Assembly (NCBI GenBank): GCA_947652605.1
Contig: OX393583.1
Coordinates: 10,891,222-10,955,221, forward strand
Source: Elmis aenea
Taxonomy: Eukaryota > Arthropoda > Insecta > Coleoptera > Elmidae
Length of the DNA stretch: 64,000 nt
Direction of reading: 5' to 3'
Below are positions 45,833 through 58,536 of the stretch, piece after piece. Numbering within the stretch: the first letter of the stretch is position 1; each line of letters opens with the position of its first letter. Under the pieces are notes generated by a model. That model had not been told where the DNA came from and did not search any database. It saw only the letters and a program-made list of their open reading frames with translations. The position numbers and the translations under genes are program-made.

Positions 45833-46842
45833 CAGTGTTTCTTAAATATTGCAAAAAAAGTCGGGAGGTGATTCCTTTGCAAAAATTAAGGGGGGTCTTT
45901 CATAAAAAAAATTCCTTAGACGTCTCCTTTCGGAGTACACCCCACTAAAGGTGAGCGTAAAATTAGGTTTTTATTTTATTTCTCAAATTTGGATAATTGT
46001 AGGAAATTGAGAAATGGTAAATGTTTTACAATTAATAAAAGGTTTCCCATAGTAATATTTTAAATCTTCTCCCACCTCACAGGGGGCTGAAACGTGCGAC
46101 CCTGTTGGTTTATTTTTTATCTGAACTTTTTGGTGGGTTGAAATTTTGCAATGTAAAATATTTTTTTTGAAAGCTTGGTTTCTTTAGAAACTTTTTTTAT
46201 TCTTTAGTTTTTTCTCGTAAAACCTACAGTTTTTGAGTAAAAAATAAAATAAGGATACATGCACCGTTAAATATTCCAATAAAAAATTATTCATTTTGGT
46301 GGTTGCCATGGTTTGTTTAAAATCATATTGGATAGAATTGACGGGTGTAGTTTTTTTTTATGTTTACGCGGTGACAACGCGCCAACGCCCGTCTATCGAA
46401 CATGAACACCACCAAAATGTTTATAACAAACAAAATCGTTTATATTGGAATATTTGATGGTTCATGCATACTTATTTTATTTTCTACTTAAAAACGGTAG
46501 GTCAAGTTTAAAAAAAAATATTTTTGATACCAAAATTTTAATCAGCCAAAAAGTTCTGGTAAAAAAAACCAACAGGGGTCGCACTTTCAGCCCCCCGTGA
46601 AGGTGAGAGATAATTAAAAATTTTACTATGAGAAAACTTTTATTAAGTATAAAACATTTACCAAATATCTTTTTCCTACAATTTGTGAAATAAAATAAAA
46701 ACCTAATTTTACCGCTACCCTTTAGGGGAGTGTAACTCCGAAAGGAGACGTCTAAGGAAAAATATCTATATAAAAGACCCCCCTTAATTTTCGATAGGGA
46801 ATCACCTCCCGATTTTTTTCGCAATATTTAAGAATCACCCTG
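45833..46842. mobile_element. Long foldback MITE (about 1.0 kb)
   Basis: TA-flanked. The left arm starts CAGTGTTTCTTAAATATTGC; the right arm ends with its complement ...CACCCTG. Arms of nearly 450 bp pair, with matching TTAGACGTCTCCTTTC, CCTAATTTTA and ACCAACAGGG segments. The open frame at 46477-46824 lies within an arm and is not a gene. Confidence 0.88.
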
Positions 46843-47656
46843 TATAGGGCAATAAAATGTGTATTATCTGTTTATTCCTTGACTGGACAGGCGACGGTAA
46901 AAATTAAAGAGTTCCAATTTTATTGAAAATACTTGTTTGATTTAAGTAATTAATTTTTCCAAACGGTTTTAATTGATATAACTTTTACTGTTTTAAACTA
47001 AATTGACAAGCACTTTTTAAACCATTTCCTAAAAGTAGCCGTTTTTTTGGCCTGCTCGAACGTATTATCCAAAGTAAACCTTTATCTCTTATAATAAGCG
47101 AGATCCCCATGCTGAAAATGGTATCTGGCACACCATGTATTTTTAATATATCTTCAGATCTTTAATGAGCTCCGAATTTAGATTAAGATATTTTCAATTT
47201 CTTAACAGATTATTAATTTATGAACCCGCAAATATAGCAGTTATGCCAAATTTAAACATATACTTTAGCTATTACAATAAACAAGATCCCCATGCTTAAA
47301 GTCGAATTTCAGTCACCCTGTATTATATTTTTTTAGTTTTGGGGTTTTTGCCGTGACTATTATTTTGGGTTTTATTATTTAATTATTTATTTTAGGGACA
47401 AATATGTTAATGTTTATTTAAAAATTACTTATTTGATTTCCACAAAGAACCATTTTTAGACAATCTATCTACACGATATATTTTTTTTTAATTAACAGAT
47501 TATTTTTCTACTCGAAGCAATTGTATTTAAATTAAAAAATATTTAAATCCCTTGATTTAACGCAAATTAATATTTGCTCTTAAAGACAGTGGGGTGTGGC
47601 ATTTGTTTCTAACGATCCGTCCGATATATCCTCTTAGATATACAGGAAAGTCGTAA
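46843..47656. other. Gene-less sequence with two CAGGGTG-family ends
   Basis: ATAAGCGAGATCCCCATGCT at about 47094 and a related phrase at about 47282, each followed within 50 bp by CACC(A/C)TGTA, are right ends of the same MITE group seen at 40175-40220. No gene. Confidence 0.55.
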
Positions 47657-47658
47657 TA

Positions 47659-48893
47659 CGAGGTGAGCGCCAAAACTTCCCGGCCTGACTATGAAAGAAA
47701 CGGGGTAGGCTCAAAATTAAATTTTATTTTTTAATATAATGTCCCTTGCCATCAATGCACTTCTTACATCGTTTTAGCAACAATTCGATAGCCCTACAAA
47801 AATATGCCTTCGGTTTGTCTGCAAAATGTGCCCAAACTGCAGTCTTTACCACTTGGTCGTCACTAAATGGCGCCCGCGAAGATCCTTTTTCAAATTTACA
47901 ATCAGGTAATAGTCACTGGGGGCCATATCTGGACTATGCGGAGGGTGATCGATTTGTTCAAAACCGCAGTCACGAATTGCGGCTTGAGCAATTCCAGCAG
48001 TGTGCACGGGGGGCATTGTCGTGCAGTAAACGCACGCCTCTGGTCGCTTTCCCACGTCTTTTCTCCCGATTATTTTGTCATAATTTGTGCAGGAGTGCTG
48101 CATAATATTTCCCGTTGACTGTGGTGTTGCGTTCTTTAAAATCTATGAGAAGAATGCCTTCACAATCCCAAAAGATCGTAGCCATCACCTTTTTTGTCGA
48201 CTGACAGACCCTGAACTTTCTTGGGGGTGCTCTTCCTTTTCGCCTCCATTCCATCGATTCTCTTTTGGACAAAAGGTCATAGTGGAGAACCATGGTTTCA
48301 TCCCCTGTAACAATTTGCCTTCAACGCGTCCACAGGATTTTCTCCAAAAAACTCCAAAAAGGATAGAGCACATTTAACGGGGCGCTGGCGCTGAAGTGCT
48401 GAGAGATGTTTGGAGACCCACCTTGCACTAACTTTATTCATACCTAACCGATCGTGGAGGATTCGGCGAATGCTTGTATCTGAAAGCCCCGACATTTTTG
48501 ATAGTTCTTTCTCGTTCAAGCGTCGATCTCCTAATACGAGTTCCTCAACAAGAGAACTTCTACAGTCCTTTCTGTTCTTGCATAATCTTTCAAGGATTCT
48601 TGTCCTATTCAAAACCGTTTTGACCAATCTTTTACCACATAACCCCATTCAGTCGAATTTTGATGCTTTGAGGAGAAAGACATTCGCGAGTAAGAAATTT
48701 TATAACAATACTCAATTTTCGTGACTTCTGACATCGTGATGAACGAATGACAGTTATAAGAAAACTAACTGGCATAAAATCCATTTTTGTTTTCGCCAAG
48801 GCTAAAATGATTTGAACCACTGTGGTAAATAAATTTGACCCGCCTGCGATACCTAGATCTACGTCAGGCCGGGAAATTTTGGCGCTTACCTCG
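47659..48893 (-). mobile_element. End-to-end mariner element
   Basis: 1235 bp flanked by TA on both sides. Roughly 30-bp terminal inverted repeats start CGAGGTGAGCGCCAAAACTT at the left and, complemented, CGAGGTAAGCGCCAAAATTT at the right. Size and structure are those of a full mariner. It carries a minus-strand transposase with disruptions. Confidence 0.93.
47735..48736 (-). pseudogene. Mariner transposase, near full length but disrupted
   Basis: The start codon is near 48736 (MSEVTKIEYCYKI). The next pieces include NRKDCRSSLVEELVLGDRRL and LSKMSGLSDTSIRRILHDRL (the helix-turn-helix region). IFWDCEGILLIDFKERNTTV carries the first catalytic Asp. MPPVHTA stands where His-Asp-Asn-Ala-Pro-x-His is expected, so the second Asp appears lost. 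HSPDMAPSDYYLI carries the third. It ends CIDGKGHYIKK-stop. Pieces lie in different frames, so several indels are present. Length fits a ~340-residue transposase. Likely inactive. Confidence 0.9.
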
Positions 48894-48895
48894 TA

Positions 48896-49929
48896 AGTCA
48901 CCATCTGTCCAATTTGCTATGAAATATAACAAAACACACACGCAAATCGGCGAACCGCACAGCAAGGTGCGAATGATACGATCGAAATTCACGTTATTAC
49001 TATAATATTCTTGTAAATAACACGAGCATTAATAAATGTCACTATTAAAGTGAAAATGATAGGGCAGGCCAATTTTGGGGATCGTAATTTGCTGTATCTA
49101 ATTCGTTACAAAGGCCATCTGTTTGTATAATATGTTTGTTTTATTGTCAAAATATTGAAAAGGAAACAAGTTTTGATATGAAAGGGCATTGTTGAAGATG
49201 CACCGTCCATGCACTTAAAGTGTCTTTGGTGTAATTGAAAACGGAAGCTGAAAATAAATTTAAAAGCTAATAAACAAAATTCTTTAGTCTTCTATTCGTC
49301 AGTGACAAGATGACAGCAGTTTTAATCGAATTTACCAGATTTGTTAGGACATACTTTTGAATACCCTGAATTAACTGTAAGAACCTCTTTTAATTCTTTA
49401 ATAACTTGAAAAGTACTGAAGTTTATTATTATTTTTGTATTATTATCGCGAGTAGCTCTTATATCTAGATAATAAATGTGAACAGTTTTTAGTAAATAAT
49501 TAACTGGATTATGTATTACTTTGGTGATGCTTTTATAAATTATTTAACAAAATATTAGTAAAATAACAAACGCTACAATTAAAAAATAAAATAAAATTCA
49601 TACAAAAATTGCAAAAAACTTATAGAAACAATTTTAAAAAAATCTGTCTAGCTGCTAGACTCTAGCACATAAAAATTTGTTTGTCTAATATCTGATTATT
49701 TTCCGAAAATTAAACTAGATTATAAAAATATGTCTTTTTAAAAGGGGTTTTCATAAGTTGGAACAATTTGATAGGTCGGAATTGGTACTGACAAATATTG
49801 ATATGTTTTAATCTGTAAAAAGTCAGGTGGGAAAAATATGATATGTTACTTATTAGGTATTGTCTATGTCTACATATAATGTAAGAACAAAAAAGACATA
49901 TCAACTTCTGCCATAAAACCACAGATATA
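48896..49929. other. Gene-less AT-rich sequence
   Basis: No supportable gene or repeat terminus recognised. Confidence 0.5.
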
Positions 49930-51742
49930 CAGGGTGATTGATTGGGACCGGGCATTAAAAATATATGAAGAATGAAAAAGGGTATTGATATGAAATTTTG
50001 CTTATGACCATAATGCCATCTGATTTGTTTAATGAAAATATTTTCAAGATGGCGACACTTCCGGAAATACCGGAAGCTGACGTCTACTTTCTTATTTCTA
50101 CAACAATGATCTATTTTTTATTGCATTTTTGATTTCAAACGTTATTTTAGAGGGACTTTTGATAGCATTCCGTATACCTAAGTGCAGTCGTTTTGGACTT
50201 TTTTTAATTTTCGTCGTGAAGCTTAATATTTTTGAAGAGAAAACGCTCAAATTAAGACTGCATAGAAGAAACGTTAGAGTCCAACCTGTAATTTTTGCTA
50301 TCGATGCATTACTTACAGGGTGTCCAAAATTTAATTTTCTTTTAATACAACTTCGAACCACTAAAACTAGTTTTTTTCAAATCAATGCCCTTTTTTTCCA
50401 TTTTCTAATACAAAATTAAATTCTGCATCATTCTATATTAACGTTTCCTATACCTATCTGCAACAATTTTCGAGTTATTACGAATTTTTAATAAAGTTAA
50501 GAAAAATTACAACATTTTTAAATAAGCCTTGGTAATGACAGCAAATGCCAATATTAATAACTGTCAACCACTTTTATTGCATTTGTCTGAAGTATCCATA
50601 AAAATGGAAAATCAAGAGTATTCAAACACGAATATTTTGAACTTATTTTATATTCTTGGAGAATGTCACAAGATTATTAAAAGAACTTGCCGTATGTTCA
50701 GTGAGAGGTATCCTCATTTGACTGTAATGACAAGACAGAAATGTGAATGAATAGAATAATTTTTTTTGCAATTTAAATAATTGAAATATGCTAGTAGATA
50801 TTTGACCTAAGCGTGTGACAAATAATGAAACTAATGAAGTTAACATCCTGGGATATTTTAATGACCATCTTCAGCGGTCAATTCGATCGGCAGCGCAAGA
50901 CTTGGGTTCAACATAGTATGCTGTACAAGCTACATTAAAAATGCACAACCATTCGTTCGCACTTTCAATAATCTTGTGATATTGTCCAGAATGTAAAATA
51001 AGTTAAAAATACCTATCTGTGTTTGAATACTCTTGGTTATCCATTTTCATGGATACTTCGGACAAACGCGATAAAAGTAGACTAGTAATAATGGCATTAG
51101 TTGTCATTTTCAAGGCTTGCTATTTAAGAATTTTACGCTTTCTCCTAACTTTATCAAAAGTTCTTAATAGCTCGAAAATTATTGCAAATAGGTATAGGAA
51201 ACGCTAATACAGATTGATACAGAATTTAATTTAGCATTTAAAAATGAAACAAAATTGGGCATTCTATTTGAGAAAAAAAACGAGTTATAGTGGTCTGAAG
51301 TTGAATTAAAAGAAAAGAAAATTTTAGACACCCTGTAAGTAATGCATCGATTGCTAAAATTCCAGGTTGAACTCCAAGGTTTCTTCTATGCATAGTCTCA
51401 ATTTGAGCGTTTTCTCGGTGGTAGATAATATTAAGCATCATGATGAAAATCAAAAAAATTTCAAAGAAGTCCAAAAATCCAAAAAACTACTACACTTAGG
51501 TATAGGAAATGCTAATAAAAGTTCCTCTAAAATATTGTGTTAAATCCAAAAATACAATAAAAAATAGACCATTGTATTTGAAATAAGAAAGCAGACGTCA
51601 ACTTCCGGTATTTCCGGAAGTGTCGCCATAGTGAAAATATTTTCATTAAACAGATCATATGCCATTATGGTCATAACCAAAATTTCAGATCAATACCCTT
51701 TTTCATTCTTCATATATTTTTAATGCCCGGTGCCAGTCAATG
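49930..51742. mobile_element. Very long foldback element (about 1.8 kb)
   Basis: It starts CAGGGTGATTGATTGGGACC after TA. Its right arm ends with ATGCCCGGTGCCAGTCAAT, the complement of the left, though the terminal CACCCTG is lost. Shared blocks include GGTATTTCCGGAAGTGTCGC near 51610 and the matching complement near 50065, plus the GTGTCCAAAATTTAATTTTC segment. The arms pair over most of their length. Open frames here are fold by-products. Confidence 0.85.
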
Positions 51743-51744
51743 TA

Positions 51745-52872
51745 GGGGAACGTTGCCTATACATATTGTATCGGCTCCTTAATTGTACCTTTTCATTATT
51801 AACAAAGTTACAACTTGCAAACGCCATCTAGCAATATGTATCGTGTGCATATGATGCTTCGGTATCCCCGAAGCTGTGGTTCGGACCTTAGAGGTGAACT
51901 TATGTTTCTACTTCTAGTGGCGCGGGAATGAAATTTACCTCCAATAAGTAAGTTTTGCCATTCTATTGTTATAGTGTTGAAGGTACATATTATGTTCTCA
52001 ATGTTTGGTATATTTTTTTTCGAAAAGATCATTTCAAACCATACCTTAACCTAGTTACAATCTACCATATAACTATGGTTTCGGTACGATTGAATATTGT
52101 TAATAATCTCTGGAAGGTTGCTTAAATTGTACCAATCAGTAGTTGCCAATATTGTACCGGTACAATTTAGGCACCTAATGGTACAATTTAGGTCAATTAC
52201 AGGTTTTTCCATAATTTAGAATGACTCGACTGCGGATCCCAAACGAAAATATGGGCAATGGTTGGAAGCCGATATGAAATCTGCCATAAAAGCATATCAC
52301 AGCGGTAGATATGGTTTCGATGAAGTTTGCCGTCAGTTCAATATACCAAAACCAACATTCAAAAGACACTTCTATTTCACAAACAAAAATGCTATTTTGG
52401 AAAAATGACATTTCGGACGTCTTTGTGTGTTTGATAGAGAACTAGAACGTCATTTCATGAAACATAATTTCAATAAAGAAAAGCAAATGGCCGGAAAAAG
52501 ATGGTTCTACGCATTTAATTTTTTCGCGTTTTTAAGAATTTTAGTTTTTTTTTAAGTTACTTGAATTATATTCTGAGTTAATAAATAAAAAAAACGTCTC
52601 CATTTATATTATTTTGTGCTTTAAACAAGTGGTACAAATTAGGAAACTGTAAGGTACAATTTAGGCGCCCGGTATCCCAAATTGTACCATTTGTAGGTGT
52701 TTAAAAAAAGGCGCTGATCGACATCTAGATCAATCATGAAAATTGCCAAATAAATGCAAGTGGAACCCTACATAATAGACTATATATTATCAGGTTTGCG
52801 AAAAGTTCTGACTGGCTATATTTTTTTTACGTGCCAAAACGTCAAAACCGGTCTAATATAGGCAACCTTCCC
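51745..52872 (+). mobile_element. pogo-like element, internally deleted
   Basis: TA-flanked (51743-51744, 52873-52874). Inverted ends are GGGGAACGTTGCCTATA and TATAGGCAACCTTCCC. Several TTGTACC / GGTACAA motifs recur near both ends. It carries a plus-strand helix-turn-helix fragment. It was inserted at the right edge of the long foldback. Confidence 0.8.
52220..52540 (+). pseudogene. pogo/psq-type helix-turn-helix fragment
   Basis: The plus strand reads PKRKYGQWLEADMKSAIKAY, then RYGFDEVCRQFNIPKPTFKR, a psq-type helix-turn-helix as in pogo/Tigger/jerky-like transposases (Ala-x-x-x-Phe-x-Ile-Pro-x-x-Thr-x-x-Arg). A TGA stop interrupts at about 52407, after which HFGRLCVFDRELERHF continues the expected Leu-Gly-Arg-x-x-Val-x-x-x-Glu-x-Glu block. 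The DDE catalytic domain is absent. Beginning and end are approximate. Confidence 0.75.
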
Positions 52873-53021
52873 TATGTGTTTATGAATATTTTTTTTTTTT
52901 AAACATGTTTAACTTAATAACCGAGGATGATAAGTTATCCTTAAAATATATTTAGAAACAATATTAAAACAGTTGTTCAGAAAATCGTTTCACATTATAA
53001 GGAGACTAATTTTTAAATGTA

Positions 53022-54243
53022 CAGGGTGGTCCAAATTCGATGGGATTGCATGGGTATCTCGGTTAATATTTAAGATAGAGAAACGGTTAAATTACCAAAA
53101 ATGTGCAGTTTTTTGAGACAAACTCAGGACCGTTTTCAAATATATTCTATCATTTCCGGTTTTCGAGTTATCGAATAAAAAGTGTTTTTTTGTCATATTA
53201 ATAATGTGTGATATCTCCGTTATTATTGTAAATATCAAAAATATTTATAAAGATTATTTTTGGATATTTTTATGTTTAATTTGATTATACAAAAAAAAAA
53301 CTTTTTACGCTCGCCGTTAAAAAGTTATGACACAAACTTACCTTTTTTTAAATGGAAACGATAGTTGGCTATGACCTATTTAAATTCCTCATTTTTTTCT
53401 CATTTTAAATATATAAAAGTTGATGTATTTATTTTCAACAATACGCAAGTTATGAAAGTTTTTTAGTTTTTTAAAAAAAAAAAATCATAGTAGGCTGTGA
53501 AAACAAAAAATAAACAAGGTGTAAAACCTTATAAAACTCATGTGGTACAAGTTACCAAGGTTTTTTAATTTGTTATTGAGATAAATACGAAATTTTTTGA
53601 ACATAAGATAAACAACAATATCCTACATTACTGCTGATGCCGACTATATCGTTGTTTTCTTATTTTCAAATATTTACAATGTTTATCTCCACAACAAATT
53701 AAAAAACCTTGGTAACTTGTACCACATGAGTTTTGTAAGGTTTTACACCTTGTTTATTTTTTGTTTTCATAGCCTACTATGATTTTCTTAGAAGAAAAAC
53801 CTAAAAAACCTTCATAACTTGCGTATTATTAAAAATAAATACATCGACCCTTATATATTTGGAATGAGAAAAAAACAAGGAATTTAAATATGTCATAGCC
53901 AACTATCGCTTCCATTTAAAAAAAGGTAATTTTGTGTCATAACTTTTTAACAGCGAGCGTAAATTTTTTTTTTTAGTATAATTAAATTAAACAAAAAATA
54001 TCTAAAAATACTCTTAATAAATATTTTCGATATTTACAACAATAACGGAGATATGACACATTATTAATATGACAAAAAAACACTTTTTATTCGATAACTC
54101 GAAAACTGGAAATGATAGAATATTTTTGAAAACGGTTCTGAGTTTGTCTCAAAAAACTGCATATTTTTGGTAATTTATCCGTTTCTCTATCTTAAATATT
54201 AACCGAGATACCCATGCAATCCCATCGAATTTGGACCACCCTG
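53022..54243. mobile_element. Long foldback MITE (about 1.2 kb)
   Basis: TA-flanked. It begins CAGGGTGGTCCAAATTCGAT and ends with the complement ATCGAATTTGGACCACCCTG. The arms match nearly end to end, including ACTTGTACCACATGAGTTTT around 53713 and its complement around 53540. Confidence 0.92.
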
Positions 54244-54245
54244 TA

Positions 54246-55368
54246 CGTATATTGTAAATATTGTAAATTATTCTTCTTTTCGCGCTCCAAAAGTATCAGA
54301 TCCAAAGCCAACAGCGTTCACTTAAGCTAGATTTACTTCTGACTAGCTACAGCCATACTATGAAATAATTAAAAATTCAAAAAAAATCTTCGATTTATTC
54401 ATAGCCACGTTTATTTGTAACTAAACAAACGAAGCAAGGTTTGTTATTACCCGTCAAATCACCCTGCATAATGCTCCTTTGGCAAAGTTTTCGATCAATA
54501 AAAACGATACGGTATTGAATGTTAGTAAGCAAGTAAGTATTGATTTTATTTGGATAAATTATTAACTCAGCACCTGTGGATAATTACACCTCCGTTACCA
54601 CGCATTTTCATGGCGGCTATTGTTGTTAATCATTGGTTTTATGATGAGGAATGATGATCATATGATTATTACAATCGTGTACAAAGAGCCTGTAGCAGAA
54701 CTTCATTAAAAATACTATTTAGACTACCTGAAGTACGTTCTTTGTATTAAATGAACAACGTTTTTCAATTTAACGAAGAATAATAACGAGTCGTTGTTCT
54801 CATTTTAAGAACTAATTATGTATAACCAACACTTAACAAGCGAAGGTAGTTAGACCTGCTTTCTACACAATCAAGTATTACTCATAGATAAATTATATCC
54901 ATGGGGCATCGCGGCACACAGATTTAAGTCCGATAATATTTAAACAGCGTTATGCCCGACAATTAAACGAACCACCCAGACGTACAGTGGCATAAATTAT
55001 TTGGGTTTAGCACTGTACGACACGATGCAATGTTTTACATATACAGGGAATGTTTTACGGGGTATCTCAGTTACCGTAATAGTAAGCGAAAATCTGATTT
55101 CGGTCTCTTGGCTTTTTTTTGTTAAGGAAATATCGGATTCCATTTTGGCGCTACAGACAAAAAATGAAATTTCATCATTTTTGAAAATTGGCTGAAACTT
55201 CTTTATTTATTAAATTAGAACAAAATGTTGTAGAGGTTTTTTATACAGATTTTTATGCTTAATTTAAAAACAAAAGTAATTTTTCATTTGCCACCTTGAC
55301 TTTCGAGATATGAAGTAAACTTATATTTTTTTAAATAGAAACATTTTGTACTATATCGCGTGTTATAC
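54246..55368. other. Gene-less sequence
   Basis: No gene recognised. A CAGGGAATGTTTTACGGGGT-type partial repeat near 55045 resembles 59825-59860. Confidence 0.45.
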
Positions 55369-56265
55369 GATTTGAAAATAAATCCACCCGTCAAGAAAGA
55401 AAAAACAGAGATAAGCTTGCGGCGATAAGAGAAATATGGGAAAAATGGGTGGAAGTGCTCCCAAAATTATATTACCCTGATGAAAATATAACTATAGACG
55501 AACAGTTAGTTGGATTTCGCGGCCGCTGTCCTTTCAAGCAGCACATTCCAAGTAAGCCATCAAAATATGCTTGGGACAATTAGTAAAAATAAGCCAGAAC
55601 TTCCTCAAAATTTGTGTAATAAAGAGGTGCATAGTTCATCATTTTATTTTACAAAGGACACAACAATAGTAAACTACATTCCTAAAAAAAAAAAAAAAAC
55701 GTGATTCTAATGAGTACATTGCATAATGATAGAGCAGTTAGTACTAGAGATGATAAAAAACCTGAAATGATATTAGAGTACAATGCAACTAAAGGAGCTG
55801 TAGACACCCTTGATCAGCTTGTAAATACTTACACGTGCAAACGTAAAACCAACCGCTGGCCGTTAATAATTTTTTATAATATACTCGATATCTCAGCTTA
55901 TAATGCATTTGTTTTATGGACTGCCATAAATCCAGGATGGCACGAAAAAAAAAATGACGAAACGAAGGTTATTTCTGGAGGAATTGGGAATGTCACTTAT
56001 CAAATATAACTTAGTTAATAGGACACACATGCCAAGAACTGTAGAATCACTTAAATTAGTCGAAAACATGCAGAAAAGAACAAATCAAAACTCAGCCTCG
56101 GGATCTTCTGGAGCAACGGTTAGTGGTGTAAAACGCGCACGGTGTAAATTATGTTCATCGAAAAATGATCATAAGACAAATAAATATGTTGTGTTCTTAC
56201 TGTAATAAATACATTTGCAAGGTACATGTCACTTATATTTGCCCCAATTGGAAAAAAAATATTGA
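55369..56265 (+). pseudogene. piggyBac (PGBD-like) transposase, second catalytic Asp region deleted
   Basis: The plus strand reads RFENKSTRQERKNRDKLAAI, then NITIDEQLVGFRGRCPFKQH with the first catalytic Asp. At about 55560 the frame jumps directly to GTISKNKPELPQNL, removing roughly 70 residues including the second catalytic Asp. TKGAVDTLDQLVNTYTCKRK supplies the third Asp, followed by NRWPLIIFYNILDISAYNAF. After another frame change comes ELGMSLIKYNL and a Cys-rich tail (CKLCSS, then CSYCNKYICKVH). The order is canonical for piggyBac. Two or more frameshifts make it inactive. Confidence 0.92.
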
Positions 56266-56516
56266 AAATGTAACATTGTATAGCATACTTATATTTCAGA
56301 CACTGAACTGATATTTTTTTTATATTTATAATGAGCTTAAGTTTTTTAATTGCATTTAAAATATGTTTAAATTTATTTCATTCATTTACAGTGTGTTGAT
56401 GTTTATTTATTTAGTAATAAATCTGTTATAAAGCTATTTTTGTTATATTATTAGGTATCGGGTCATATGTACCCGAACAGTACAAGCGCGCAGCAAATAC
56501 GAGCAGAACAGCAGGG
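55369..56516 (+). mobile_element. piggyBac-like element, right end present
   Basis: The transposase relic is followed by a non-coding 3' region ending GAACAGCAGGG and TTAA (56517-56520). The left end with TTAA was not identified, so the 5' boundary is the first coding match. Confidence 0.65.
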
Positions 56517-56520
56517 TTAA

Positions 56521-56918
56521 ATATATTTATTGAATTTTGTTTTTTATCCCATTAACATCGCAAAAATATGTATATAAAAAATCAGATATACTTTTCAATA
56601 CTTTCCATTAAGTTAAAAATTTAAGGCGCTCTAATCTATCACACTTCTCTTAAGTGGAAATATAATTATCAATGTATTAATTTTGACGAAAATTATGCTT
56701 TCAGCCTTTTGACTTTGGAAGGCCGCATGACAGCATAGAATTTTTATAAGGCCGCAAACCTCTTCCCGCATAAAATGCTCAAGTAAAAGCCAAAGTGCTG
56801 ATTAATAGCACAGTCGTATGCTGGAAAATATTCGAAAAGGCCGCATCGAACGTCCAAAAAGCTTGCGTGCGGCCGTAACTCCGCAGGTTCTCCATCCCTG
56901 CAGCTATTATAATAAGCG
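56521..56918. mobile_element. Solo hAT terminus and flanking sequence
   Basis: GGCCGCA motifs (56722, 56750, 56840, 56870) lead to GGTTCTCCATCCCTG ending at 56900, a typical hAT end. No left partner is visible. A short MITE fragment (CTATTATAATAAGC) follows. Confidence 0.5.
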
Positions 56919-57059
56919 CAGTAGCGGACTGGGAAATTCAACCGGCCCGGGAAAAACCTGCTAGACCGGCCCCTAAAAAATTAATAACCCAAAAAAATTT
57001 AGATAATTTTAAAATGTTGTCAGATAATAATAAAATTATTTCTAAAAAAATTCCATGTT

Positions 57060-57360
57060 CAGTCTCATTGTTCTCTAATGAGAAGGCACGAGAAAGCACG
57101 CGGAACAAAATAGAGAATCTTTTTCCGAACAATATGATAACCAACGTCTATTGATATTATCATCTCTGTAAAATACAACATTTGGCTTAAATGGCGAATA
57201 AGTTGGCAATAGTTGGCTGATAAGGATGATTATTAAAAAAATCTTCAACATTTTGACTTGTTGGTGTTGTGAAATAACTAGCTGATAATCATTCAAAATA
57301 TTTGTTTCTTGATAAGTTACACTTGAACATGAAGACTGCGTTGATAATCGACGTTTCAAT
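57060..57360 (-). pseudogene. hAT transposase N-terminal (TTF-type) fragment
   Basis: The minus strand includes MKRRLSTQSSCSSVTYQETN, then YSPFKPNVVFYRDDNI and WLSYCSEKDSLFCSACFLV. The Ser-Glu-Lys-Asp-x-Leu-Phe-Cys-x-x-Cys block is the conserved TTF-type zinc-binding start of ZMYM1-like hAT transposases. Everything between this and the 3' terminus is deleted. A further upstream basic stretch (about 58620-58690) was separated by the nested hAT. Confidence 0.8.
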
Positions 57361-57457
57361 TTTGTCTGTTTAAACTGGGCAGATTATACCTATTGTCTTC
57401 GTCTGTCGAATTTGATGAATGTAAATCTTAATCAATGTTAGATTTTTCAACTTCAGG

Positions 57458-58536
57458 CAGTGGCGGATTACCGCACAGGCGCATGAGGCGCGCGCCTCGG
57501 GCCTCGGCAAAAAAGGGCCTCAGAATTAAATTTTTATTGTCTGTTAATATGAGAATTATAAAATAATGATTGTAGGCAAATTGTAATATCTTCTAAAACC
57601 TATTTTCATAGTGGGTATTGTGTAATAGCCATTGATGCCAATTAAAAAAAAAAAACATGTTAAATTAAACAAAAATGATAGCCAATTTGGTTCCAAATCG
57701 CCAAAACTTGCAACCCTGCTTCCATCTGATTACAGTGCACTTCAAGCCGATGTACTGTACAGGGTGGTCCAAATTCGATGGGATTACATGGGCATCTCGC
57801 TTAATAGTTAAGATAGAGAAACGGTTAATGTAGCAAAAATGTGCAGTTTTTTGAGACAAACTCAGAATTGTTGTCAAATATATTCTATCTTTTCCGATTT
57901 TCCTTTGTTCTCACAACCTGCTTTTTGTTTCTCATCTTTAAAAAATTTTAAAAACCTTTGTAACTTGCGTATTGAAAATAAACGGCAAGTGTAATTTTTT
58001 TTTAAGAGACCACTATCAAAATCAACATAAAAATATCTAAAAATAATCTTTATAAACTTTTTCGATATTTAAAACAATAAGGGAGATATGACACATTATA
58101 AATATAACAAAAAAACAGTTTTTCATTAATAATTCAAAAACCGGAAATGATAGAATATTTTTGAAAACTGTTCTGAGTTTGTACTAAAACAACTGCACAT
58201 TTTTAGTAATTTAACCGTTTCTCTATCTTGACTATTAAGTGAGATACCCATTGTAGTCCCATCGAATTTGGACCACCTGTACTGTATGATGCAGAATTTT
58301 ACTGTGATTTTTTTACCTGAGATGGGATTTTTTCTTTTAAATAGGAATGTGATTTTTTTTCTGGTACCTGAGAATATTTTTTTGTTTCCGTATTTGATTT
58401 TTGTGTTTATGTTTTTGTTGGTTCTAAAAATAAAAAACGTTATGATTTTTCTGCATTGTTCATTTTAGTGAACTATCTTAATAGGGGGCCTCCAGATCAG
58501 GTTGCGCCTGGGGCCCCACAAAATCAAGAGCCACTG
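57458..58536. mobile_element. Non-autonomous hAT nested in a hAT
   Basis: Ends CAGTGGCGGATTACCG and CAAGAGCCACTG are flanked by the exact 8-bp duplication ACTTCAGG (57450-57457, 58537-58544). Both ends are GC-rich (GCGCGCGCCTCGGGCC; GCGCCTGGGGCCCC). It contains the MITE at 57760-58279. Confidence 0.92.
57760..58279. mobile_element. Short copy of the 53022-type foldback MITE
   Basis: 520 bp, TA-flanked, with the same CAGGGTGGTCCAAATTCGAT left end; the right end CCACCTG has lost one C. The centre of the longer copy is deleted. Confidence 0.85.

Noticed and set aside
46477..46824. 115-codon open frame on the minus strand
   Set aside because: It lies inside one arm of a foldback MITE; composition follows the repeat and no family resemblance was seen.
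47746..48724. Several plus-strand open frames of 83-119 codons
   Set aside because: They are antisense shadows of the mariner transposase on the minus strand.
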